Positions 28,491-37,699 of a stretch of DNA of 64,000 nt are shown here, piece by piece (position 1 is the stretch's first letter; each line of letters opens with the position of its first letter). The notes beneath the pieces are model-generated. The model saw nothing but the letters and a program-made list of their open reading frames with translations. It was not told the origin of the DNA and searched no databases. Source of the DNA: Marinobacterium weihaiense (GTDB lineage Bacteria > Pseudomonadota > Gammaproteobacteria > Pseudomonadales > Balneatricaceae); assembly GCF_019061305.1 (NCBI RefSeq), contig NZ_JAHQZT010000006.1, forward strand, positions 62,001-126,000. Direction: 5' to 3'. The position numbers and the translations under genes were made by a program.

Positions 28491-29933
28491 ATGAGCCTGA
28501 ACAAAGAGCTGCACCGACTCGCACGCAAGAGCAGGCTGGACAGCCTGTCACACCATCTCAAGACGCGAGTCGAACAGGGGCTGGAGCAGCGTATCAAGCT
28601 GGCGATTACCGGTCTGAGCCGCAGCGGCAAGACCGTATTCATCAGCAGTTTTGCCCATCACCTGCTGCAGAGCGACCTGGGCACCTCGCTGCCGTTCTTT
28701 GCCGCCTCGGCCGACGGCCGCATTATTGCCGCACGGGATCTGAGCACCGGGTCAATACAGCCTTTCCCACTGGCCAAGACACTGGACGGCTTGCGCACCT
28801 ACCCGCCGCACTGGCCCGACTCCACCGAAACCCTGTCGGAAATATGCCTGGCGCTGCGCTACCGGCGCTCGCCGGGGCTCGGCCGAGTGCTGGGTGAACA
28901 TGCAACCCTGTATATCGACCTGATCGACTATCCCGGCGAGTGGCTGCTGGATCTGCCGCTGCTGGAGCTGACATTCGAACAATGGTGCCAGCAACAGCGC
29001 CAGCTGTTTGCGCAGGCCCCTCGTGCATCGGCCGCCCAGGCCTGGCTGGCCCGCCAGCACGACATCGATTGGCTGGCTCCAGCCACGGACGCCGAACTGG
29101 CTCAACTGAGCGAAACCTTCCGCACGCTGCTGCAGCAGCTGCGCGAGCCGCCACACAGCCTGAGCCTGCTGCAACCCGGTCGCCTGCTGATGCCCGGCGA
29201 GCTGGCCGGCAGCGACCTGCTGAACCTGTTCCCGATTCTGACCGCCTTCCCGGAGAACCCGGCCGAGGCCGCCGACGACAGTCTGCTGGTGCGCCTGCAG
29301 CAGGCCTACGACCGCTACTGCCAGGACGTGGTGCGTCCCTTTTATCAGGATCATTTTCGCCACTTCGACCGCCAGATCGTGCTGGTCGATTGCCTTAAAA
29401 CCCTGAACCGGGGCCGAGCCTGCTTCAATGACATGCAACTGGCACTCAACACCCTGCTGCAGAGCTTCAACTATGGCCGCAGCGGCCTGCTCCGTCGCCT
29501 GTTCAGCCCGCGCATCAGCCGGGTGCTGTTTGCCGCGACCAAGGCCGATCATGTCACCGCCAACCAGCACCATAATCTGGACCGTTTTCTGCAACTGATG
29601 GTGGAGTCGGCCCAGCGCGATATCCGCTTCGAACACGTGGATACCCGTTGCCTGGCGCTGGCATCGGTGCGCGCAACCCAGGCGGCCGAGGCACGGCTTG
29701 ATGGTCAGCATCTGTCCTGCCTGAGAGGCATGCGCAAGGATACGGGCGAAGAGATCGCGCTTTTTCCCGGCGAAGTCCCGGTGGAACTGCCCGGCGATGC
29801 CGACTGGAACAGCGAGCGTTTTCGCTTCGTCGATTTCGCCCCCCGGCCCCTGCCCGCCGGGCCGTTGCGCCCCGAGCACCACATCCGCCTTGATCAGGCG
29901 GCCGACCACCTGTTGGGAGACCTGTTCCGATGA
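28491..29933 (+). CDS. ycjX: YcjX-family GTP-binding protein
   Basis: A 480-residue protein of the DUF463/YcjX family, with a Walker A motif GLSRSGKT at residues 41-48 and the conserved LYIDLIDYPGEWLLDLPLL near residue 141. Later family blocks include LVDCLKTLNRG and FAATKADHV, the last a likely G4-like base-recognition motif. The cellular role is unclear; it is linked to stress responses and envelope integrity in enterobacteria. Its stop overlaps the ycjF start by four bases, the invariant ycjX-ycjF pair. Confidence 0.94.
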   Translation: MSLNKELHRLARKSRLDSLSHHLKTRVEQGLEQRIKLAITGLSRSGKTVFISSFAHHLLQSDLGTSLPFFAASADGRIIAARDLSTGSIQPFPLAKTLDGLRTYPPHWPDSTETLSEICLALRYRRSPGLGRVLGEHATLYIDLIDYPGEWLLDLPLLELTFEQWCQQQRQLFAQAPRASAAQAWLARQHDIDWLAPATDAELAQLSETFRTLLQQLREPPHSLSLLQPGRLLMPGELAGSDLLNLFPILTAFPENPAEAADDSLLVRLQQAYDRYCQDVVRPFYQDHFRHFDRQIVLVDCLKTLNRGRACFNDMQLALNTLLQSFNYGRSGLLRRLFSPRISRVLFAATKADHVTANQHHNLDRFLQLMVESAQRDIRFEHVDTRCLALASVRATQAAEARLDGQHLSCLRGMRKDTGEEIALFPGEVPVELPGDADWNSERFRFVDFAPRPLPAGPLRPEHHIRLDQAADHLLGDLFR

Positions 29934-30976
29934 GCACACCCGAACACTGGCAGCGCCCGGTTGAACTGTCCCCGGACGCACTCGAGCCCCCGTCTAGCTC
30001 TGCATCAGGCCAGACAACCACAGGACATGCGCAAGAGTTGCCGCTGGAGAGTACCCGCCCAGTCGAGGTGGAAACCGGGGACATACCGCTGTCTCCATCA
30101 CCTCCTGCACGCCAATCCTCCCGGCGCTGGCTCTGGGGGAGCCTGGGCGCCCTTCTGGTCACCCTCGCAGGCGCCGAGCTTTACCGTCTGATTCACTGGG
30201 GCATCGACCTGCACCCGCTGCTGGGGGCCACCTTCGCTCTGCTGGCTCTGGTGCTGGTCGGCGCCATCACGGTTGAAATACACCGCGGCTGCCACAGCCG
30301 TCGTCAACTGCGCCGGGTCAACCATCTGCAGCAACAGGCAAGCCGTCTGCTGACCCGACATGACACCGGCCACAGCAGCACACTGATCCATCAACTGGAA
30401 CAGCAGTATCGACAGACACCGTTGGCGCGGGAGCTGAACACCGCTTTGCAACAGCTCGACAGCAGCTACAGTGATGCGGAGATCATCCGCTACCTCGACC
30501 GTCATGCCCTGCGCCAGGCCGACCGGGCCGCGCAGCAATGTGTGCAGCGCTACAGCGTTGAATCAGGGGTTCTGGTCGCGGTCAGCCCCTGGGCCAGTTT
30601 TGACATGCTGCTGGTCGCCTGGCGCAATCTGCGCATGCTGCGCGAAATCAGTACCATTTACGGCCTGCCCTCCGGACCGCTGACTCAAGGGCGCCTGCTG
30701 CGACAGGTGCTGCAGAATCTGGCATTCGCCGGGGCCAGCGAGATGGCGGTGGATGCAGGCTCGGCACTGCTCAGCAGCTCCATCACCGCCGGGCTGTCGG
30801 CCCGCGCCGGACAGGGACTGGGAGCCGGCCTGTTCACCGCCAGAACCGGGTTCAGTGCCATTGAGCTCTGCCGTCCGCTGCCCACAACCGACGACCGAAA
30901 AACGCGCTCCAATCGGATTGCGACCTTGATTTTGCAGCGACTGGGGAAGGGCAAGGCCGCTGAGGGTCCGGCCTAG
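29930..30976 (+). CDS. ycjF: YcjF-family inner-membrane protein (TIGR01620/DUF697)
   Basis: A 348-residue membrane protein. After a variable, Pro/Ser-rich N-terminus of about 60 residues come two transmembrane helices (about 65-115). The conserved cytoplasmic part has VSPWASFDMLLVAWRNLRML and EISTIYGLPSGPLTQGRLLR, the DUF697 signature. Function unknown; it pairs with the GTPase YcjX. Start codon overlaps the ycjX stop (ATGA type), showing coupling. Confidence 0.92.
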   Translation: MSTPEHWQRPVELSPDALEPPSSSASGQTTTGHAQELPLESTRPVEVETGDIPLSPSPPARQSSRRWLWGSLGALLVTLAGAELYRLIHWGIDLHPLLGATFALLALVLVGAITVEIHRGCHSRRQLRRVNHLQQQASRLLTRHDTGHSSTLIHQLEQQYRQTPLARELNTALQQLDSSYSDAEIIRYLDRHALRQADRAAQQCVQRYSVESGVLVAVSPWASFDMLLVAWRNLRMLREISTIYGLPSGPLTQGRLLRQVLQNLAFAGASEMAVDAGSALLSSSITAGLSARAGQGLGAGLFTARTGFSAIELCRPLPTTDDRKTRSNRIATLILQRLGKGKAAEGPA

Positions 30977-31015
30977 GCCGAACCTCAGCGACAGAGTCTG
31001 GCAGGATACTGCGGA

Positions 31016-32098
31016 TCAGACGTCGGCAGACGCTTGCAGCGTCGGATAATCGTTGTAGCCCTCCGCGCCCTGGGAATAGAAGGTCTTGGGATCGGCTGCG
31101 TTCAGCGGTGCACCCAGTTTCAGGCGTTCAGGCAGGTCCGGGTTGGCAATGAAGGGCACGCCAAAGGCGATCGCCTCCGCCTGACCGACGGCAACGGCGG
31201 TGGCCGCCTCGTCACCGCTGTAGCCCATGTTCAGGATCAGGTTGCCGCGGTAATGCTCCCGCACCGGCGTGATCACATCGGCCTGTTGCGCCTGCAGAAA
31301 ATCGCCGCGCATCAGATGCAGGAATGCCAGGTCGAAGTCGTTGAGGCGCCGGGCTAGCCAGGTCATCAACGCGACCGGATCGCTGTCCGTCATGCTGTTG
31401 AAGCTGTTCAACGGCGACAGGCGCACCCCGACGCGGTCACTGCCCCAGACCCCGCTGACCGCTGCAATCACCTCCAGCAGCAGACGTGCGCGGTTCTCGA
31501 TCGAGCCACCGTAAAGCCCCTCGCGACGGTTGGCACCATCCCGCAAAAATTCATCCAGCAGGTAGCCGTTGGCTCCGTGCACTTCAACACCGTCAAAACC
31601 GGCACGCCTGGCGTTTTCAGCCGCGGCCTTGAAGCCCTGAATGATCGCCGGAATCTCGTCATCGGCCAATTCACGCGGCACCGTGTAGGTTTGCTTGCCT
31701 TCCGGGGTGTGCACCTGATCATTGGTAATGGCCAGGGCGCTGGGGGCCACCGGCACGCGCCCCTCGTTCAGCAACGGGTGACAGGCACGGCCACCATGCC
31801 AGATCTGCAGTACGATGGTGCCGCCCTTGGCATGAACCGCATCCGTGACCTTCTTCCAAGCTTCAACCTGAGCGTCGGAGTAGATACCCGGTTCACGCCA
31901 GAACGCCGAATTGCCTGCCATCGCCATGGTGGCCTCCGCGATGATCAGGCCCGCCGAAGCGCGCTGGGCGTAATGTTCCACCATCAGCTCAGTGGGCACA
32001 TGATCGGCATCCGCACGACAGCGGGTCAGCGGTGCCATCAGCACACGGTTGTTCAACGACAGGGCACCCAGTTGCAGCGGCGTAAACAGATCGGTCAT
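31016..32098 (-). CDS. nemA: Old-yellow-enzyme family ene-reductase (NemA-like)
   Basis: A 360-residue FMN TIM-barrel enzyme. It starts DLFTPLQLGALSLNNRVLMAPLTRCRA and has QIWHGGRACHP, the FDGVEVHGANGYLLDEFLRD block near residue 178 and a C-terminal FGVPFIANPDLPERL phosphate-binding loop. Family members reduce activated C=C bonds or nitro compounds, including N-ethylmaleimide and glycerol trinitrate, with NAD(P)H. It may share a transcript with the upstream VOC gene, from which it is separated by a 163-base gap with a hairpin. Confidence 0.95.
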   Translation of the reverse strand: MTDLFTPLQLGALSLNNRVLMAPLTRCRADADHVPTELMVEHYAQRASAGLIIAEATMAMAGNSAFWREPGIYSDAQVEAWKKVTDAVHAKGGTIVLQIWHGGRACHPLLNEGRVPVAPSALAITNDQVHTPEGKQTYTVPRELADDEIPAIIQGFKAAAENARRAGFDGVEVHGANGYLLDEFLRDGANRREGLYGGSIENRARLLLEVIAAVSGVWGSDRVGVRLSPLNSFNSMTDSDPVALMTWLARRLNDFDLAFLHLMRGDFLQAQQADVITPVREHYRGNLILNMGYSGDEAATAVAVGQAEAIAFGVPFIANPDLPERLKLGAPLNAADPKTFYSQGAEGYNDYPTLQASADV

Positions 32099-32128
32099 AT
32101 GCTTCCTCGCAGATCGGTACAGTGATGA

Positions 32129-32151
32129 AAGGCCCGTACGGGACGGGCCTT
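32129..32151 (-). terminator. Hairpin between VOC gene and nemA
   Basis: AAGGCCCGT and ACGGGCCTT form a perfect nine-base-pair stem with a five-base loop. The T-run on the minus strand is short (TTT then C), so it may be a weak terminator or an attenuator ahead of nemA. Confidence 0.5.
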
Positions 32152-32261
32152 GTATGCATGAAACGTTATTGCATCAGACTCGAGGCTGGCTGTGTAGCCA
32201 ACGCCCCTTTGCAACGGTTTCAAACAAAGGTTGATACAGAGTCGCCTCGCTACAACCGGCA

Positions 32262-32765
32262 TTACCCGGTGTAGGCACCACTGGCGTAATGCAGCTCGTA
32301 GCTGTGGCTGTAGATTTCGACGATGTTGCCGAACGGATCTTCCATATAGATCATACGATAGGGCTTTTCACCCGGATAGTAGTAACGCGGGGCCGGCATA
32401 CGTTTCTTGCCGCCGGCCGCGACGATCTTGTCGGCCAGTTCTTCCAAGTTCGGGTCCTGCACGCAGAAGTGGAATACACCGGTTTTCCAGTATTCGAAGT
32501 TGTTTTCCGGGTTTTCCTGATTCTTGAATTCGAACAGCTCAACCCCGATACGGTCTCCGGTCGACAGGTGGGCAATGCGGAAGCGCTCCCAACCGGCACC
32601 GAACACATCCGTGCACATCTCACCGATGGCCGAGTCGTCTTCAACGATTTCGGTCGGCTCCATGATCAGGTACCACCCCATCACCTGGGTGTAGAATTCG
32701 ACGGCTTTTTCCAGATCCGGCACCGAAATGCCAATGTGTGAAAAGGAACGCGGATAGGGATTCAT
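32262..32765 (-). CDS. VOC (glyoxalase/dioxygenase fold) family protein
   Basis: A 167-residue protein of two beta-alpha-beta-beta-beta modules. The first begins FSHIGISVPDLEKAVEFYTQ with a metal-ligand His near residue 11. The second has GVFHFCVQDPNLEELADKI with His near 100, and MEDPFGNIVEIYSHSYE with the Glu ligand. These are typical metal-site positions of the fold. The reaction is not predictable: isomerase, lyase and dioxygenase functions occur. It is divergent from a LysR regulator that may control it. Confidence 0.85.
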   Translation of the reverse strand: MNPYPRSFSHIGISVPDLEKAVEFYTQVMGWYLIMEPTEIVEDDSAIGEMCTDVFGAGWERFRIAHLSTGDRIGVELFEFKNQENPENNFEYWKTGVFHFCVQDPNLEELADKIVAAGGKKRMPAPRYYYPGEKPYRMIYMEDPFGNIVEIYSHSYELHYASGAYTG

Positions 32766-32819
32766 GCTTGACTCCTGCAGGTGTTAATCAACTTGCGCAA
32801 AGCTTAGGCAGGGACTAGC

Positions 32820-32837
32820 ATGATTTGAAATTATCAT
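32820..32837. promoter_or_regulatory. Candidate LysR operator between VOC gene and LysR gene
   Basis: ATGAT and ATCAT are inverted arms separated by eight A/T-rich bases, in the 104-base divergent promoter region. Symmetry and placement suit a LysR site; nothing else supports it. Confidence 0.3.
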
Positions 32838-32869
32838 TTCTTTTTACTTTGATAACATATTGTTTTCAT

Positions 32870-33790
32870 ATGCTGAACCCCACTTGGCTCAAGACCTTTC
32901 GCACCCTGGTCGACGTCGGCCACTTCACCCGCACGGCCGAAAGACTGCACATGACCCAGCCCGGCGTCAGCCAGCACATCCGCAAGCTGGAGCAGGCCTG
33001 TGGTCACCTGTTGCTGTGCCGTGATGGCAAGGGGTTCGAACTCAGTGAACAGGGCCGCTCGGTGTACCGTTACGCGCTGGAACTCGAGGCGCGCGAGGCG
33101 CGCTTGCTGGCCGACCTGGGCGCCGATGCTCCCTTCAGTGGCGTGTGCCGGATCGCCTGCTCCGGCGCCATGGCCATGAAACTCTATCCGCCGCTGCTGG
33201 CGTTGCAGAACCGCCATCCCGGCCTGGTCTCGGAACTGGAGGCGGCGCCCGCCCAGCGTGTGTTGCAACAGGTCCGCGACGGCGACATCGACCTTGGCAT
33301 CGTGACCCGGATGCCGACCCCGGCACTGTTCGAACAGGAGCCGCTGGGGTTCGAATCGCTGTCGCTGGTACTGCCCCGCCAGACCGGCCGCGACCAAACT
33401 CTGGCCGAGCGTCTCAAGGCATTGGGCCTGATCCATCACCCGGATGCGCTGGAGTACCTCGAGCTCTACTGTGTCCATTGCGGCGAGGCCGAGCTGGAAA
33501 GGCTGGATATTGCCGCTCTGCCCCGCGCAGGCTATATCAATCAACTGCACCAGATTCTGCAGCCGGTGGCGCACGGCATCGGCTTTACTGTGCTACCCCA
33601 GTCGACCGTCGACCAGTTTGCCGCCCCCGAGGCACTGCAGATACATACGCCCCGCCAGCCGGTTCAGGAGCCTTTGTATCTGATTCACAAGCGCAACCGT
33701 CAGTTGCCGGCACGTTTTGATACCCTGCGCGAGACCCTCAGGCGCAGTCTCGCGCCCTCTTCTTCCGACCTATCAGGAGCTCCGCGATGA
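32870..33790 (+). CDS. LysR-family transcriptional regulator
   Basis: A 306-residue regulator whose winged helix-turn-helix (about residues 5-62) includes [20 protein letters not shown]. The effector domain has [23 protein letters not shown] and the LDLGIVTR-like segment [11 protein letters not shown]. The start at 32870 begins [10 protein letters not shown], as in homologues; a 15-residue upstream extension is not needed. It is divergent from the VOC gene and overlaps thiM by four bases downstream. Likely controls the VOC gene; a link to thiamine is suggested only by the overlap. Confidence 0.9.
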   Translation: MLNPTWLKTFRTLVDVGHFTRTAERLHMTQPGVSQHIRKLEQACGHLLLCRDGKGFELSEQGRSVYRYALELEAREARLLADLGADAPFSGVCRIACSGAMAMKLYPPLLALQNRHPGLVSELEAAPAQRVLQQVRDGDIDLGIVTRMPTPALFEQEPLGFESLSLVLPRQTGRDQTLAERLKALGLIHHPDALEYLELYCVHCGEAELERLDIAALPRAGYINQLHQILQPVAHGIGFTVLPQSTVDQFAAPEALQIHTPRQPVQEPLYLIHKRNRQLPARFDTLRETLRRSLAPSSSDLSGAPR

Positions 33791-34602
33791 ACACGACCGC
33801 CCCTGTCATTGACATGATCTGTAACACCCTGGCACTGGTCCGCCGGCACCGGCCGCTGATTACCAACGTGACCAACCATGTCGTCATGAACAATACGGCC
33901 AACGCCCTGCTGGCACTGGGGGCGTCGCCGATCATGGCGCACAGCCGCCAGGAAATGGATGAACTGATACAGATCAGTGGTGCTCTGGTGGTCAATATCG
34001 GCACCCTCGACAGTCACTGGATTGAACGGATGCACGAGGCGGTCGCCTGCGCCAACCGATACCACAAGCCGGTCGTACTTGATCCGGTGGGGGCCGGTGC
34101 CAGCACTCTCAGGACGGATACGGCCGCTGCACTGGCGCGTTCGACCGACCAGCTGATTGTGCGTGGCAACGCTTCGGAAGTACTGGCCCTGGCGGGTCAG
34201 CTGTCACGCAGCAAGGGCGTGGATGCGCAGGATAACAGCGAGCAAGCCCTGCAGGCGGCGGATACGCTGTTGGCCCGAGGTGCACGTGGCGTCCTGATTT
34301 CGGGCGCCCGCGATTATAGCGTGACCGCTCAGCAGACGCGGATGCTTGAAAACGGCCACCCGCTGATGCCTCGAGTAACCGGCATGGGCTGCACCCTCAG
34401 CGCGCTGACTGGCGCCTTTGCCGCCATGGGCGACCTGTCCGGAACCAGCGCGGCGGCGGTGCTTGGTGTTGCCGGTGAGCTGGCCGCCCTGCACTCCGCG
34501 GGGCCGGGCAGCCTGCAGGTCAACCTGCTCGATACCCTCTACGGCCTCGATGAGCCCACATTGCGCCGGCATCTGCGCGTGACCTGCGTCGATCGGCACT
34601 GA
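33787..34602 (+). CDS. thiM: Hydroxyethylthiazole kinase
   Basis: A 271-residue ribokinase-like enzyme that phosphorylates hydroxyethylthiazole in thiamine salvage. Conserved blocks include [21 protein letters not shown] near residue 22 (part quoted), [21 protein letters not shown] near residue 99 and the phosphate-binding [12 protein letters not shown] near residue 196. No thiD or thiE follows and no TPP riboswitch is visible upstream, because the gene is translationally coupled to the LysR gene (ATGA overlap). That makes it an orphan salvage gene in this neighbourhood. Confidence 0.96.
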   Translation: MNTTAPVIDMICNTLALVRRHRPLITNVTNHVVMNNTANALLALGASPIMAHSRQEMDELIQISGALVVNIGTLDSHWIERMHEAVACANRYHKPVVLDPVGAGASTLRTDTAAALARSTDQLIVRGNASEVLALAGQLSRSKGVDAQDNSEQALQAADTLLARGARGVLISGARDYSVTAQQTRMLENGHPLMPRVTGMGCTLSALTGAFAAMGDLSGTSAAAVLGVAGELAALHSAGPGSLQVNLLDTLYGLDEPTLRRHLRVTCVDRH

Positions 34603-35064
34603 CACCGGCAGGGGTAAAAGGCATCCATGTGCGGCTCACAGCGCTACGTCCGCGCTGGGCCATGTTGCCTGGCAGTGATGGAACGGTACGCCATCTTCCT
34701 GAGCATCGTAGCGTGTAGAAGCCTTCGGCTCGAAGGTTTCCTTTAATCGCCTATTGAGTGACAACCGGGCGTCAATATGTCAGGACACGATTTTTCAGCG
34801 CTTAAACCTCATGTTTCAATCCATCATAAATGGATTAAACCTCTGAGGTTCTTTTAGGCTCGCATTTAATGGGGGCATATGAAAGCGCCCGTACATTCGC
34901 GTCAATACCCGCCAGGATCAGCGGCTGCTGACAGCCCACCGTGCAGGACCCCTTATCCCCCGCCATACTCGGATGAGCGGCCCGGCATTATTCGGTAGAA
35001 TGATATTCGCAAGTTGCTACCCGGCAGTCCATACAGGCGGCCCGAGCGCCGTAAACGGTAACGC
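34603..35064. other. 462-base non-coding region between thiM and a LysR gene
   Basis: No open frame looks like a gene. Two hairpins stand out: CCTTCG/CGAAGG at about 34716-34730, followed by TTTCCTTTA, a possible weak thiM terminator, and a long inverted repeat at 34805-34850 listed separately. The right half, 34860-35060, should carry the promoter of the LysR gene. It could hide a small RNA. Confidence 0.6.
34805..34850. repeat. Long imperfect inverted repeat (hairpin) in intergenic region
   Basis: Outer arms AACCTCA (34805-34811) and TGAGGTT (34844-34850), middle arms GTTT and AAAC, and inner arms AATCCAT and ATGGATT around CATAA nest into one long interrupted stem, with CTTTT directly after on the plus strand. 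It may be a terminator, the end of a small RNA, or a mobile-element relic. Confidence 0.6.
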
Positions 35065-35991
35065 ATGATCCCCAATCAGCTCCATGTATTCATTGCCGTC
35101 GTCAAGAACGGTAATTTCTCTGCCGCGGCACGCCAGCTCGGGGTCTCCTCGGCGGCCGTCAGCAAGGCCATTGCTCAACTCGAAAAAACCCTGGCACTGC
35201 GGCTGTTTCATCGCACCACGCACTCCCTGACCCTGACAGAAGACGGCGACGAACTCTATGCCCGTACCGGGCACCTGGTGGAACAGTTGGAAGATCAGAT
35301 TCGGCTCAGCACGGACAAGCAGAAGACGCCCCACGGCCGGGTGCGGGTCAACCTGCCCGACAGCTTCGGGCGCATGGTGGTGCTGCCGCTGATCCCGTCC
35401 TTTCTGGAAAAATATCCGGAGGTGGAGCTGGATCTCAAGTTTGACGACCGTATTGGCGATCTGGTCAAGGAAGGCGCTGACGTCGGCATCGGCGTCATGC
35501 TGAACCCGGACAGCCGATTGATCGCGCGCGAGTTTTACAAGGTACAGCCCGTACTGGTGGCCAGCCGCCGCTATATCGAACGCCACGGCGAGCCCGCTAC
35601 TCCGGCCGATCTGGCCCGACACAACTGCATCGCCTACCGCTCTTCCACCACCGGGCGTAAGAAAGCCTGGAACCTGCGCGTGAACGGCGAGCTGATCCCG
35701 GTCGAGCCACAGGGCAACCTGGTGGTCAACAACCTGTCGGCCGCCATGAAGGCCGTTGAAATGGACATGGGGATCGCCTCTGTCGGCATCGGCTACGCCA
35801 GACCCTGCCTGGAACAGGGCAGGCTACGCCGCGTACTGCGTGACTTTGAAGCAGCCCCCATTCAGATCATGATCTACTACTCGTCACGCCACTACCTGCC
35901 CGCCAAGACACGCCTGTTCATCGATCACATGCTGGAGCACGTGCAGGACGAAGGGGCGATCGACCTGGAAGACATGATTCACGAGCTCTGA
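35065..35991 (+). CDS. LysR-family transcriptional regulator
   Basis: A 308-residue LysR protein with DNA-binding segment NFSAAARQLGVSSAAVSKAI at about residues 18-37 and the effector start GRVRVNLPDSFGRMVVLP. It resembles the DsdC/AaeR-like branch that uses VSSAAVSKAIAQLE in the recognition helix. No divergent partner is close: the 462-base region lies upstream and the gene downstream is convergent, its stop codon directly adjoining this one. Target unknown. Confidence 0.9.
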   Translation: MIPNQLHVFIAVVKNGNFSAAARQLGVSSAAVSKAIAQLEKTLALRLFHRTTHSLTLTEDGDELYARTGHLVEQLEDQIRLSTDKQKTPHGRVRVNLPDSFGRMVVLPLIPSFLEKYPEVELDLKFDDRIGDLVKEGADVGIGVMLNPDSRLIAREFYKVQPVLVASRRYIERHGEPATPADLARHNCIAYRSSTTGRKKAWNLRVNGELIPVEPQGNLVVNNLSAAMKAVEMDMGIASVGIGYARPCLEQGRLRRVLRDFEAAPIQIMIYYSSRHYLPAKTRLFIDHMLEHVQDEGAIDLEDMIHEL

Positions 35992-36594
35992 TCAGTCGGC
36001 ATAGGGTACCGCCTGAGTGGCACCATCGGTCTGCGACCAGTCCATGAACGGCAGCAGACGTGCCATGTTACGCGCATCATCAATACCACGGTGCAGCTGC
36101 CCTTCAAACTCAAGGTGATGATACTGCAGCGCCCAGGACAGCCCATTGCGCTTGCGCTGCCCGGTGGTACGCTTCCAGAGTGTTTTCAGGTTGAGATGCG
36201 GCAGCGCCAGTACATCGGGACTCACCCCCTCACGCCTGGACTGCGCCACCAGATGACGACGATCATAATTGCCCCAGCTGGCCCAGCAGTCCACGGGCGG
36301 CAGCGTGCTCAACCAGCTATTCAACTCCCCCATGGCCGCGACATAAACCGGCGCCCGATCTACCATGCTCTGGGTGATCGTGGTCAGCTGCTGACAGAAA
36401 GCCGATAGCACGGGATGATGCTGGGGTCGCACCATGAACGACCGCTCGGCCAGAACCTGCCCCTTGCTCGATGCCAGGACACATCCCAGCTCGATGATCT
36501 CCATTTCCTCAACCGTCTGCTGCCGACCTTACGGGGTCTTCATGCCTTCCCAACAGGTCGCTTCCAGATCAATGATCAACAGGGTGTGTTCCAT
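35992..36594 (-). pseudogene. 3'-5' exonuclease (DEDDh family), interrupted by one in-frame TAA
   Basis: From ATG 36594, with GGAGA at a normal distance, the frame encodes EHTLLIIDLEATCWEGMKTP, then TAA at 36531-36529. It continues without any shift through VEEMEIIELGCVL to a normal stop at 35992. The DEDDh catalytic set is complete across the break: DLE before it, then NYDRRH and HRGIDDARN after it. A single base change would restore about 200 residues. Reinitiation at 36504 gives 170 residues lacking the first Asp-Glu pair, hence probably inactive. True mutation, readthrough or sequencing error are all possible. Confidence 0.85.
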
Positions 36595-36775
36595 GACGGC
36601 TCTCCAGCATTGCTCCGGCATCGGTACGATACGATGCCCCCTTGGCAAGGGCAGGCAGAGCAGCAACAGGGTCAGGCGCGATATACGCAGCACGCATGCT
36701 CGCGAGTCACGGCGTGGAACGGAAACAGGGCCTGGATCGGAAGGTGTACAGCCATTTTCAGGAGCCTGAAATGGA

Positions 36776-36885
36776 GGCGGCCCCGCCAGCCACATCCCGG
36801 CACACGAATCCACCGCTGTGGCTGCTCCCTTCCGGGCCTGACCAGGTTCACGGTTTATCGTTGCGAGAGGACCAACGGGGCCACC
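36776..36885 (-). ncRNA. ffs: 4.5S RNA, signal recognition particle RNA (small bacterial type)
   Basis: The 110-base minus-strand sequence carries the SRP domain IV core CAGGCCCGGAAGGGAGCAGC, the counterpart of E. coli CAGGTCCGGAAGGAAGCAGC. The 5' GGTGGCCCCG and 3' CGGGGCCGCC ends pair over ten base pairs, closing the long hairpin. The apical tetraloop GGAA and the asymmetric loops that bind Ffh are in place. The product targets membrane proteins to FtsY with Ffh. A promoter lies upstream, with a short leader that RNase P would remove. Confidence 0.95.
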
Positions 36886-36927
36886 ATAGTGTGGGCGTTG
36901 CGCCCTGTCTCATCAAGACAGGCGCGC

Positions 36928-36956
36928 AGTATAAGCATAGCGTTTGAGAAATGCAA
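36928..36956 (-). promoter_or_regulatory. Promoter of ffs
   Basis: On the minus strand TTGCAT (36956-36951) and TATACT (36933-36928) are separated by 17 bases. Transcription would begin about 35-40 bases before the mature 5' end. The leader contains the hairpin CCTGTC/GACAGG, consistent with an RNase P-processed precursor as in E. coli 4.5S RNA. Confidence 0.7.
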
Positions 36957-36962
36957 ACCAAC

Positions 36963-37574
36963 TCAAGGCATTGCGACCCGAATGGCCAGCCCGATCAGCA
37001 CTACGCCGGTCAATTGCTCGACACGCTTGAGGTGACGCCGCAACCAGGCCAGCAGGGCAGGCTGTGAAAACAGCAGCGCCACCAGCGTGTACCAGGCGCC
37101 GTCCACCAACATGGCAGTCAGCACCAGTATCAACTGCTCGGTGAGCGACTGGTTGGCGGTCACAAACTGCGAAAAAAGAGCCGCGAAGAACACCGCCAGC
37201 TTGGGGTTCAGCAGCGAAATCAGCGCCCCCGACCGGGCCGCCTGCCAACGGCTTTCTCGCGCGCCATGCCCGGCCTCAATCTCCGGCGTCGCAGCAAAGC
37301 GCAGCGCATTGATGCCCAGCCAGACCAGATAACCGGCCCCCAGCCAGGTAATCAGTTGATACAGCGGCTGGTACTCGTTCACCAGCATCCCCAGCCCCAG
37401 CACGGTCATGGCGGCCCAGAGTCCGACGCCGAACGCATGCGCACAGCCGGCCAGAATGCCATGACCGCGCCCGTTACTCACGGTCTGGCGCAGCACGACT
37501 GCCAGACTGGGGCCGGGGGACATGGCGCCCAGCACACAAATCAACAACAGTGATAACCAGATCATCAATGACAT
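36963..37574 (-). CDS. LysE-family amino acid exporter
   Basis: A 203-residue membrane protein with about six helices. The N-terminal family motif is GAMSPGPSLAVVLRQTVSNG at about residues 16-35, and GYLVWLGINALR and LLNPKLAVFF follow in order. LysE/RhtB proteins export amino acids or small metabolites such as homoserine and threonine; the substrate is not predictable. It stands alone with the ffs promoter directly downstream. Confidence 0.92.
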   Translation of the reverse strand: MSLMIWLSLLLICVLGAMSPGPSLAVVLRQTVSNGRGHGILAGCAHAFGVGLWAAMTVLGLGMLVNEYQPLYQLITWLGAGYLVWLGINALRFAATPEIEAGHGARESRWQAARSGALISLLNPKLAVFFAALFSQFVTANQSLTEQLILVLTAMLVDGAWYTLVALLFSQPALLAWLRRHLKRVEQLTGVVLIGLAIRVAMP

Positions 37575-37631
37575 TTCATCTCCTTTCAGTCGGTAACGCG
37601 CTAGCAGCTATCGGTCGGTTCTGCCGCATTA

Positions 37632-37640
37632 TGCTATAGT
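37632..37640 (+). promoter_or_regulatory. Extended -10 promoter candidate for the DUF2058 gene
   Basis: TGC followed by TATAGT (37635-37640) is an extended -10 element 60 bases before the start codon. There is no good -35, which extended -10 promoters can do without. Confidence 0.45.
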
Positions 37641-37699
37641 CTCGCACCGAAATCCGTCACACTCTGTAACGCACGCAGACCAGTATTCGAGGAAACACG

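Noticed and set aside
33727-33790. TPP riboswitch for thiM
   Set aside because: The gene starts inside the preceding LysR coding sequence and no riboswitch motif is seen.
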